44,903 nucleotides of DNA from assembly GCA_050942875.1 (NCBI GenBank), contig JBMNOD010000020.1, positions 1-44,903 of the forward strand, given 5' to 3'. Position numbers and translations under genes: made by a program. Shown here piece after piece: positions 32,141 to 39,514 of the stretch. The stretch comes from JAAZAI01 sp050942875. Its GTDB lineage: Bacteria > Verrucomicrobiota > Kiritimatiellia > RFP12 > UBA3636. Under the pieces are notes generated by a model. The model saw nothing but the letters and a program-made list of their open reading frames with translations. It was not told the origin of the DNA and did no database searches. Every line of letters begins with the position of its first letter. Within the stretch, counting starts at the first letter, position 1.

Positions 32141-32930
32141 GTGCGGGGTTCAGGGGGGGGGCAAAAAAGCAACAGACCAATCCGGCATTGCCTATGTCAT
32201 GCGTGTTGAAAGGGAATTTGGTGCAGCGCTTTCACTGCAATCGAGCCGTGCCTTGCATCGTCGCCGTCCCTTTCTGATTTTGGAAGCGTGTTTTCATTGC
32301 CATGCCCTCCCTGCACGCCTCTGTGCCTCCGTGTCTCTGGTAAAAATGAAATGAAAAAGAAACGTGGCGGGCCTGGCGGTTTTCAACTGCGAAACACACG
32401 GAAATTTTTTGTGCCTTTTTGTGCCTTTTTGTGGCCATGGAGGAAACTCGGAATTGGGGCGCGGCCGCGGCGGCTTCGCCGAGCGGGGAATGGCCACAGA
32501 AGACAAGAAGGACACAGAAACCAATCCTGTAAATCCTGTAATCCTGTCTTGAAAATTCTAAACACAGGCACAGAGGGGGATTGGTTTTGAATTTGGCATC
32601 AAGAATGCCTCCATGTTTCATGGAAACTCAAGGAAGCATGTCACGATTCTGACACACCCGTTCAGGGGCCTTAATCCCGGCACTGGCTTCAATCGCAATC
32701 CCGTTCGCGACTCCAACCTCGATCCCAATGGCGATGGCGATTGGGATGGGAACATGCCCCCGGTGCACAACGAAGACGCGGACGATTCGCAAGTCGGCTG
32801 AACGCCTGGGCGAACACGAACGTGGCCCTTTCGGGCATCGGGATCGGGGGCGCCATCGGAATCGAAAAGCCGAATCAGGCATCGCCGGTGGATGTGGCAA
32901 AACGGCCCCCCCCGCTTCCCGCCTCTCGCT
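32141..32930. repeat. Gene-free interval rich in short dispersed repeats
   Basis: No gene is supported. It contains a run of nine G (32153-32161), a CTCTGTGCC/CCGTGTCTCTGGT stretch (32317-32341) of a kind recurring between genes in many bacteria, a TGTGCCTTTT tandem (about 32410-32431), one inverted copy of the GGCGAAGCCGCC repeat (32442-32517), an AATCCTGT triplication (about 32522-32548), and a hairpin with ATCCCAAT paired to ATTGGGAT (32722-32747). Confidence 0.7.
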
Positions 32931-34094
32931 TTACTTCGTGCGTCCGGTGGCGAATTCGAGAGCCAGGACCGAGTAGGACGTGGCGAGGACGGGGTCGTTT
33001 TCCCAGTAGCGTCCGTTGCGGTTGACCCATCGTCCGTCGTCTTTGCTCAGGGAAACGACTTTGTCGACGAGTTCCTTTGCCCACGGGATCGCATCGCCAG
33101 ACTCGCGGGGAATTTCCTGAAGGCCGGCGGCGGTGAGGGCGCGGGAGATGACGTTGTAGAAGAAGTAGAGCCCCTGGTCCTGCATGCCGGGGTTTTCGTC
33201 GAGCGTCCAGTGGCGCGAGGCCCAGTGGAGCGCGGACTGGACGCGCGGGTCGTCGCGATCCACATCGCAATAGACGAGCGCGAGCAGGCCGGCATAGGTG
33301 ATGCTGCCGTAGGAGCGCAGGACGACGACGTCATTCGTGCTGGCGACGCCGGGGACGTCGGACTTGACGGGGACTTTTTCCGTTCCGGCCTTGGCGTCGC
33401 CGTGGTTGTAGGCGAAGCCGCCTTCGCTGTCGCCGGTGCCCGGGCCGTTCTGGAGGCTGGTGGCATAGTCGAGCGCGGCCTTCCAGTTGATGTCGGCGCG
33501 CGGCTGGCCGGCGGGGCGGAGGTCTTCGTAGACTTGCGTGCGGCGCATGGCTTCGACGACGAAATGGGTGTTCATCAGATCGGCGTAGGGGCGGGCGGTC
33601 TGCTTGTCGTAGCCGAAGCCGCCCTTGAAGACGTCGTCGCCGAGATGCTGTGAATTGGCCAGATACGTGCGGGCGTTGAGGACGACCTCGGTGATGTCGT
33701 CGCGGCCTGTGGCGGCGAGGGCGGTCAGGCAGACCGCCGTGTTGTAGGTGCCGAGGCCGCCGCCCTTTCGGCCGGGGATCGGGGTGTAGATGCCGCCGTC
33801 GGGCTGGACTTTCGCGAGGATGTGGTCCGACGCTTTTTTGACGACGTTCGAGTAGGCGGGATCGCCGGAGCCGACGATGGCCCAGAGCGCGAGGCCGGTG
33901 AGGCCGGGGAACTGGGGATTGGAGATGGCGCCGTCCTCGCCCTGCCGCGCGGCGAGCCAGGCGACGCCCTGCTTGATGGCCGCATCGGCGTCTTTGGCGG
34001 GAGGAGTCGCAGCGACGCCGACGGTCGTCATGGCTGCCAAAAGGCAGAGGAAAAGCGCAAGGGGGATTGAGGTTGGATGACGTTTTGCTTGCAT
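32931..34094 (-). CDS. Exported terpene-cyclase/prenyltransferase-fold repeat protein
   Basis: The 387-residue protein has a signal peptide (IPLALFLCLLAAMTTVGVAA) followed by alpha/alpha-barrel repeats like those of squalene cyclases and prenyltransferase beta subunits: AIKQGVAWLAARQGEDGAI, GLTGLALWAIVGSGDP, a PDGGIYTPIPGRKGGGLGTYNTAVCLTAL block, and GSITYAGLLALVYCDVD. The DxDD and DCTAE catalytic motifs of true squalene cyclases are not seen, so it may be non-enzymatic or use another substrate; exported members are common in PVC bacteria. The ATG at 34094 has AGGAA upstream. It follows the histidine kinase by 99 bp. Confidence 0.85.
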   Translation of the reverse strand: MQAKRHPTSIPLALFLCLLAAMTTVGVAATPPAKDADAAIKQGVAWLAARQGEDGAISNPQFPGLTGLALWAIVGSGDPAYSNVVKKASDHILAKVQPDGGIYTPIPGRKGGGLGTYNTAVCLTALAATGRDDITEVVLNARTYLANSQHLGDDVFKGGFGYDKQTARPYADLMNTHFVVEAMRRTQVYEDLRPAGQPRADINWKAALDYATSLQNGPGTGDSEGGFAYNHGDAKAGTEKVPVKSDVPGVASTNDVVVLRSYGSITYAGLLALVYCDVDRDDPRVQSALHWASRHWTLDENPGMQDQGLYFFYNVISRALTAAGLQEIPRESGDAIPWAKELVDKVVSLSKDDGRWVNRNGRYWENDPVLATSYSVLALEFATGRTK

Positions 34095-34193
34095 GTCGGG
34101 GATTCCTGTTGTTGGCCTTGCCGCGGACACGGGGCAGAGCCGTTGTTCAAGGGTCTTGTTGCTGAATATAAACGCCGACGACGCCCGAAGGGT

Positions 34194-35453
34194 TCACGCC
34201 TCCTCCGGCTCCGCTGTGTTTTTGGCAAAGCGTTCGAGAATGCCCTGCATGTCCGCCCGCGTGTAGGGTTTGCCAAGGAAAGCATCGTAGAGCTCGGCTT
34301 TGAAGATGCATTTGATCCTCGCCTCCGCATAGCCGGAAACGATGACGCAGGGCGTCGCAGGGGAAATCTTGCGGAATCGTTCGAGCAACGGCAGGGAGGA
34401 CATTTGGTCGACATTGGCATCGAGAAAGACGAGGTCGATGGTGGCGTGGTTCTTCAGGAAAAGCTGGTACGCGTCATTTTGGGTGTTGGCCAGAATGGGT
34501 TCGACGTTGAGGGAGGTGAGCAGTATGGCGGAGCTCTGGAGGATGGCGGGATCGTCGTCGAGCATGAGCACACGCAGTCGGCGCCCCTGAGTCGCAGGGC
34601 GGACGACGTCGGGGATTTGAACGAGGACCTCGGGTTCTTCCACGACCGGGTCCTGGGTGGCTGGAATCCAGAAGTTGAAGCTGAACCCCTTTCGAGGCGA
34701 CGTTCGAATGCAAATGCCGCCGTCGCTCGCCTTGACAAGCGCGATGACGTTGGACAGGCCGATGCCGTGGCCATCGACCTTGGTCGTAAACCGGGGTTTG
34801 GCACTCCGATCAAGCAGGTCCGGATCCATGCCAGGGCCGTTGTCGCGCACGGAAATGACCGTGCCGGGCCCCGGGGCGGGTGTGCAACCAAACAAACCAA
34901 ACGTCTGACGTTGGCCTTCAGTCATCTCCAACGCGGCGACCTCCACGGTGATCTCGCCTTTTTGACCGTTCAAGGCCTCGGAGGCATTCTTGACAAGATT
35001 GAGGAGGATTTCGCCAAAGCCGTCATGATCCACCTTGATGGGCGGCGCGTTCTTGGCCAGTTTGAAGTGCAGACGCGCCTTTCCAGAGACAATGCCTTGC
35101 AGAAGGGGCCGAAAAGCGTTGACCAGCCGATCAGGCGCGGAGGCGACCGGCTTTTGAGGCGGTCGGCGACTCTCGTTGCCCATGATCCCATGGGCAAGCG
35201 AGCGAGCCTTGGCAATGGCGAGGTGAATGACGCCCGCCGCCTTGCGCTCCGCAAGGGATCGAGGGTCCGCCCAGACGGACTCCATCGTGTTTTGAATCAC
35301 GAGGAGCAGGTTGTTGATGTCATGCGCGATTCCCGAAGGGGACAGCGGCGAATGCAGAAGATCGCCCTGCGCCGGCCAGTCGAAGCGCGTTGAGAGGGAG
35401 TCGGCCGTGCTGCCGGCCGTGCTGTCGATGCGCGCGTCGTCTGACGTTGTCAT
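34194..35453 (-). CDS. Soluble hybrid histidine kinase with C-terminal receiver domain
   Basis: The 419-residue protein lacks membrane segments and any recognised sensor domain. Its H-box is SGIAHDINNLLLVIQ (H44), followed by the HATPase region with NLVKNASEAL, DNGPGMDPD and GHGIGLSNVIALV. A receiver domain occupies the last 125 residues (VLMLDDDPAIL, phospho-acceptor in LVFLDANV, VIVSGYA, LGKPY). The receiver may pass phosphate to the upstream-encoded activator or modulate the kinase. The ATG at 35453 is used; an in-frame TTG lies 9 bases before. It starts 47 bp after the response-regulator gene. Confidence 0.9.
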   Translation of the reverse strand: MTTSDDARIDSTAGSTADSLSTRFDWPAQGDLLHSPLSPSGIAHDINNLLLVIQNTMESVWADPRSLAERKAAGVIHLAIAKARSLAHGIMGNESRRPPQKPVASAPDRLVNAFRPLLQGIVSGKARLHFKLAKNAPPIKVDHDGFGEILLNLVKNASEALNGQKGEITVEVAALEMTEGQRQTFGLFGCTPAPGPGTVISVRDNGPGMDPDLLDRSAKPRFTTKVDGHGIGLSNVIALVKASDGGICIRTSPRKGFSFNFWIPATQDPVVEEPEVLVQIPDVVRPATQGRRLRVLMLDDDPAILQSSAILLTSLNVEPILANTQNDAYQLFLKNHATIDLVFLDANVDQMSSLPLLERFRKISPATPCVIVSGYAEARIKCIFKAELYDAFLGKPYTRADMQGILERFAKNTAEPEEA

Positions 35454-35500
35454 ACGGTGCAATGCCTCTCAAGTTGCGTGCTGAAAAAAGGATGGCCGCA

Positions 35501-36898
35501 TCACGTGTTGGGGTCGGCCTGGGGCGTGTCGTCCGAAAGCTTGCGGTACAAGGTCGCAAGGCTCACTTGGAGCGATTTCGCCGTTTTCTCCTTGTCGCCG
35601 TCGTTGTCGTTGAGGATTCGATCAAGGTATTCTTTTTCCTTGCTCTTGAGAAATTCCTTGAGCGACTGGGAAGCTTCGCTGGCAGGACCGCTGCCGGCGT
35701 CCCGGGGCTTGGCCGCCTGATGTTCGCGGGCCCGCGTGACAATGCGCGGCGGCAAGTCGTCCGGGGTGATGGTTTCGGATTGGATGAAGGTGGCAACGTG
35801 TTTGATGGCGTTTTCAAGCTCGCGGACGTTGCCCGGCCATTTGTAGGCCATGAGGATCTCGATCGTCTCCTTGGCGAAGACGGGCTTGAAGTCAAGACCT
35901 TCCGTCTCGGCCTTGAGGAAATGCTGGGCAAGGGGGAGGATGTCCTCGGTGCGATCGCGAAGAGGGGGAATGTCGATGGTGATGACGGCAAAGCGGTAGT
36001 AGAGATCGGTCCGGAACGCACCCTCGGCGGCCATCTGCTCGAGGTTCGTGTTGCTCGCGGCGATGACGCGCACATCGACGGGAACCATCTTCGTGCCCCC
36101 CACGCGCCGGATCTCCTTCTCTTGAAGCACGCGGAGCAGCTTCCCCTGAAGCTGAAGCGGGAGGGAGCCGATTTCATCGAGAAAGAGCGTCCCGCCATCA
36201 GCCGTCTCGAAAAGCCCCGGCTTGTCGACGATCGCGCCGGTGAAGGCGCCTCGGGTATGGCCGAAAAGCTCGGATTCCAGAAGCTCGGCGGGCAGCGCGG
36301 CGCAGTTGACGGCCACGAGCGGCCTGTCCTTGCGTGGACTGTTGTTGTGGATGGCGCGAGCGACCACTTCCTTGCCGGTGCCGCTTTCGCCGTAGATGAG
36401 CACCGTGGCGGCAGTCGGCGCCACGCGCTGGATCATTTCGCAGACCTGAAGCATCATGGGACTCGTGGCGATCAGGTTTTCAAAACGGTAGCGCAACGGC
36501 GCCTCGGTCGCCTCCGGGACGGCAACCGTGTCGTTTTCAATGCACGCCTCGGCGCGCTTCACAGTCGCCAGCATCTCATCGACCTTGAAAGGCTTCGTCG
36601 TGTAGTCGAACGCGCCGCACTTCATCGCGTCGATCGCCGTCTCGACAGAGGCGTAGGCGGTCAGCAGAATCACGGGGAGCTTCGGTTGAATCGCCTTGAT
36701 CTCGCCAATGAGCTTCAGCCCGTCCATCGGCGCCATCCGCAAGTCGGTGATGACCAGATCAATACCGCCCTTCTTGACGATGCCCAGCGCCTCGCCTCCC
36801 TCCTTGGCCGTAACGGTTTCATAACCGTTTGCCTTCAAAAGGCTTTGGAGAAGGATTAAAATCCTAACCTCGTCGTCAACAATCAGTATTTTTGTCAT
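35501..36898 (-). CDS. NtrC-family sigma-54-dependent response regulator
   Basis: The 465-residue protein has a receiver domain (phospho-acceptor D52 in LVITDLRMAPMDG), an AAA+ domain with Walker A GESGTGKE, the sigma-54-contacting GAFTGA loop, Walker B GGTLFLDEIGS and the KWPGNVRELENAI sensor, and a Fis-type helix-turn-helix (EKTAKSLQVSLATLYRKL). It activates RpoN promoters when phosphorylated. ATG at 36898 is chosen because it opens exactly at the receiver fold; an extension of 17 codons is in frame. The partner kinase follows. Its targets are unknown; the gspE upstream region is one candidate. Confidence 0.96.
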   Translation of the reverse strand: MTKILIVDDEVRILILLQSLLKANGYETVTAKEGGEALGIVKKGGIDLVITDLRMAPMDGLKLIGEIKAIQPKLPVILLTAYASVETAIDAMKCGAFDYTTKPFKVDEMLATVKRAEACIENDTVAVPEATEAPLRYRFENLIATSPMMLQVCEMIQRVAPTAATVLIYGESGTGKEVVARAIHNNSPRKDRPLVAVNCAALPAELLESELFGHTRGAFTGAIVDKPGLFETADGGTLFLDEIGSLPLQLQGKLLRVLQEKEIRRVGGTKMVPVDVRVIAASNTNLEQMAAEGAFRTDLYYRFAVITIDIPPLRDRTEDILPLAQHFLKAETEGLDFKPVFAKETIEILMAYKWPGNVRELENAIKHVATFIQSETITPDDLPPRIVTRAREHQAAKPRDAGSGPASEASQSLKEFLKSKEKEYLDRILNDNDGDKEKTAKSLQVSLATLYRKLSDDTPQADPNT

Positions 36899-36948
36899 CT
36901 TAGCATCCATACCAGAAAAAAAACGGGAATTCGCAAAATGGACTGCCA

Positions 36949-36977
36949 AGTATAAGGCTTGTCGTCGAAAAACACAA
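36949..36977 (-). promoter_or_regulatory. Candidate promoter of the two-component genes
   Basis: Minus-strand TTGTGT (36977-36972) is followed after 17 bases by TATACT (36954-36949). The message would start about 44 bases before the response-regulator ATG. Confidence 0.55.
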
Positions 36978-37043
36978 CCGATAATTCAAAACGGGCGCAT
37001 CCGGACCATGGGGCAAATTCGGAAGCGACGCAGCCCAAGGCAA

Positions 37044-38726
37044 TCATTCCTCTAAGTCGGCCATGGAATAGAGGTAGCGCTTGATCTTCTGGGTTGTCGT
37101 CTTCTGGAAAGGCTCAAACCGAACCGAAATCCGACGCGGGTGCTTGTACTCGGCAATCTCGCGGGCCATCCGCCTGACTTCGGATTTGCAAAGCTCGACG
37201 ATCTGATCGTCGGAAAGCGACTGGCCCTTGGCCGAGTGGTCTTCGCCGATGCGATCCATGTCGGGAACGACGATGATGCCAACCCGCTCGCCCTTCTCGC
37301 CGCCGGCATGGTAGCCGACGACGATGGATTCGAGGATGTAGGGGCTCGCGTTGACGACCATCTCGACCTCTTCGGGGTAGATGTTCTTGCCCTCTCGATT
37401 GACGATGAGGCTCTTCTTGCGCCCGGTGATGGTGACGTATCCCTCGGAATCCATCTTGCCGAGGTCGCCGGTGCGGAACCAAGGGCCGTCGAAGACTTCG
37501 GCGGTGGCGGCCTCGTTGCGGAAATAGCCCTTCATGACCATCGGGCCGCGAACCTGGATTTCGCCAACGCCCTCGTCCGTGGGATCGGCAATGCGAATCT
37601 CGCAATTGGGAAGGGCCTTGCCGACCGTGCCGAACTTGATCTTCTTCTCAGGCGCAAGCGTGATGATCGGCGCCGTCTCGGTAAGCCCGTAGCCTTCAAG
37701 GGCCTTGATGCCGAACTTGGTGAAGTTCTTGAGCGCGACGACATCCGCGGCGGCGCCGCCGCAGACGATGATGCGCAGGCGCCCGCCGAGACTGTCGATC
37801 ACCTTCTTGCCGACGATCCTGCCCAAGCCGATGGCCAGGAGGATTCGGGCGGTGAAATTCTTGCGGAGTTTCGCCATGATCGCGTTGTGCATCTTCTCGG
37901 CAAGCAACGGCACGGCGAGGAGGATCGTCGGAGAGACCTCGCGCATGTTCTCGGTGATCGTGCGGAGATTTTCGATCATGCTCACTTCGCACTTGGACGC
38001 GATCGGCACGATCATGTTGGCCGTGAAGGCGAGGGCATGGTGCAACGGCAGCACAAGCAGAAAATTGTCCCACTCGTGGACGGTGAAATACTGGAACGCC
38101 CCCTCGTCGAGCTGGGCGATGAAGTTGCCGTGCGTGAGCATCGCGCCCTTGGGCCGCCCCGTCGTGCCAGACGTGTAGATGATCGAGGCAATGTCGGCGG
38201 CGGCGGGGACGTGGCGGTCAAAGAACGCATCCGCCTTCTCGGCATCGGCCTCCGCCGAGGCAAGCAGCGCATCGTAGTCGTGATAACGAACGCTGCCGAT
38301 TTTCCTGGGCTCCTTGACGGCGCCGTCAAGGAAAATTACATGCCTGAGCGCCGAAAGACCACCAGCGATTTCGTTGATCAGGGGCCAGAGCTTCCCGCTG
38401 GCAAAGAGGGCGCAGGCCTCCGAGTCATTGAGAATATGGGCGACTTCGCGCTCCTGAAGGCGCGCGTCGATGGGAACGACTTGAATGCCGCAACAGGCCA
38501 GCCCCAGATAGACGACCATCCACTCGGGACGGTTTTCCAGCATCATGGCGACACGCTGCCCGGGCTTGATGCCAAGCTTCCCGACGGCCTCGGCGATCAT
38601 GCGGGCCAGCTTGAGATAGTCGGCATAGGTCCAGGTGCGCCAAACACCTTCGGACTTCCAACGCAAGGCGATTCCATCGCCGCGTTGCGCGGCGGCATCG
38701 AGGAGAAGGGTGCGGATTGTGGACAT
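37044..38726 (-). CDS. AMP-dependent synthetase/ligase, probable long-chain acyl-CoA synthetase
   Basis: The 560-residue protein activates a carboxylate as an adenylate and then a CoA thioester. Visible ANL-family motifs are YTSGTTGRPKGAMLTHGN (A3), GYGLTETAPII (A5), WFRTGDLGKMDSEGYVTITGR (A7/A8) and the C-terminal catalytic lysine in TTTQKIKRYLY. Length and the KNIYPEEVE block fit long-chain (FadD/FAA-type) ligases; the precise chain length is not predictable. ATG at 38726 has GAGG at good spacing. It may supply acyl groups for lipid synthesis such as that of the acyltransferase at 30194-32029, although acyl-ACP is an equally likely donor. Confidence 0.92.
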   Translation of the reverse strand: MSTIRTLLLDAAAQRGDGIALRWKSEGVWRTWTYADYLKLARMIAEAVGKLGIKPGQRVAMMLENRPEWMVVYLGLACCGIQVVPIDARLQEREVAHILNDSEACALFASGKLWPLINEIAGGLSALRHVIFLDGAVKEPRKIGSVRYHDYDALLASAEADAEKADAFFDRHVPAAADIASIIYTSGTTGRPKGAMLTHGNFIAQLDEGAFQYFTVHEWDNFLLVLPLHHALAFTANMIVPIASKCEVSMIENLRTITENMREVSPTILLAVPLLAEKMHNAIMAKLRKNFTARILLAIGLGRIVGKKVIDSLGGRLRIIVCGGAAADVVALKNFTKFGIKALEGYGLTETAPIITLAPEKKIKFGTVGKALPNCEIRIADPTDEGVGEIQVRGPMVMKGYFRNEAATAEVFDGPWFRTGDLGKMDSEGYVTITGRKKSLIVNREGKNIYPEEVEMVVNASPYILESIVVGYHAGGEKGERVGIIVVPDMDRIGEDHSAKGQSLSDDQIVELCKSEVRRMAREIAEYKHPRRISVRFEPFQKTTTQKIKRYLYSMADLEE

Positions 38727-38781
38727 GGGAGACCTCGTGGGTTGGGGATGCGTAGAGCGTATGAATCGAAAGAATTTCAAA

Positions 38782-38810
38782 ATTATGTCATATTTTTTTT
38801 AAATACGCAA
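38782..38810 (-). promoter_or_regulatory. Candidate promoter of the acyl-CoA synthetase gene
   Basis: Minus-strand TTGCGT (38810-38805) is followed after a 17-base A/T-rich spacer by CATAAT (38787-38782), about 55 bases before the ATG. The local A/T-richness stands out against the high-G+C surroundings. Confidence 0.55.
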
Positions 38811-39514
38811 GACCAACGTGCGCCCAAAAATAATTCTTGTTTTGCACCCTTGGCTGTCATATACTAGGCTCCGCTTGTGAACATTATGTCATGACCTTGT
38901 TTAAACCTTGAAACCGGCCATGGGCACCGTCACCACCGAAAAACCACAAAACCACAATTTATTCCCCTGCCCTTCCCGCCTTCGCGTCGTCGCACTGGCG
39001 CATGGTACGTTCCACCACAAGACGAGAGACAAGAGACGAAAGTTCTCCTCTTGTCTCTCGTCCCCTTTTTTTGCCCTCCACCGTTCACGTCCACGTACCC
39101 GTCCACGTACCCGTCCACGATTGCAATCTGCCCGATCAGACTGATCAGACCGATCCGACTGATCGACAAAGCTCGCGACACGGCACTAGCGACTCGACAA
39201 AGTGATTCGTAATCCCTTCCACGCCCACCCACTTTCTTTTTGTGTTTTTCGTGGCCATTCCCCCACTCGGCGAAGCCGCCACAGCCATGTAATTCGTAAT
39301 TCGTAATTTCCAACGGGGTCTGGGGTGCCCCCAGCCAACACTCCTCACTCATCATTCATCATTCCTCACTCATCACTCATCACTCCAAACTCGACCCCTA
39401 GCCCCTAACCCCCTCTTATCGACAAAGTTTTGCGACAACGCTCGCGACAAAGTTTCCCTTGGTTCCCTAGCCGCTAGCCGCTCTCTAACCCCTAGCCCCT
39501 AACACCTAACACCT
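38811..39514. repeat. Gene-free interval packed with short repeats before the beta-helix gene
   Basis: No gene is supported. From left to right there are a long hairpin with T-run (39021-39072), a 12-bp GTACCCGTCCAC tandem (about 39083-39120), GATCAGACT-type tandems (39133-39165), several CGACAAAG motifs, one copy of the GGCGAAGCCGCC repeat (39232-39311), the hairpin CTGGGGTGCCCCCAG (39320-39334), TCATCA-type tandems (39347-39387) and CCCCTAAC/CACCTAA tandems that run up to the ATG at 39515. No ribosome site or convincing promoter is seen for that gene. Confidence 0.7.
39021..39072 (+). terminator. Terminator-like hairpin with no obvious upstream gene
   Basis: GACGAGAGACAAGAG (39021-39035) and its exact complement (39048-39062) form a 15-base stem with a 12-nt loop, followed by CCCC and seven T (39066-39072). 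The shape is that of a strong intrinsic terminator on the plus strand, but the nearest plus-strand gene ends 15 kb upstream. It may end a small unannotated RNA or be a structured repeat. Confidence 0.45.

Noticed and set aside
32613..32930. Short open frames between the acyltransferase and terpene-cyclase-fold genes
   Set aside because: They consist of repeat-derived sequence, lack ribosome sites and show no domain features.
36910..36960. TGGCAG...TTTTGC as a sigma-54 promoter for the two-component genes
   Set aside because: The GG-to-GC distance is 11 instead of the strictly required 10 bases, and a good sigma-70 promoter is present at 36949-36977.
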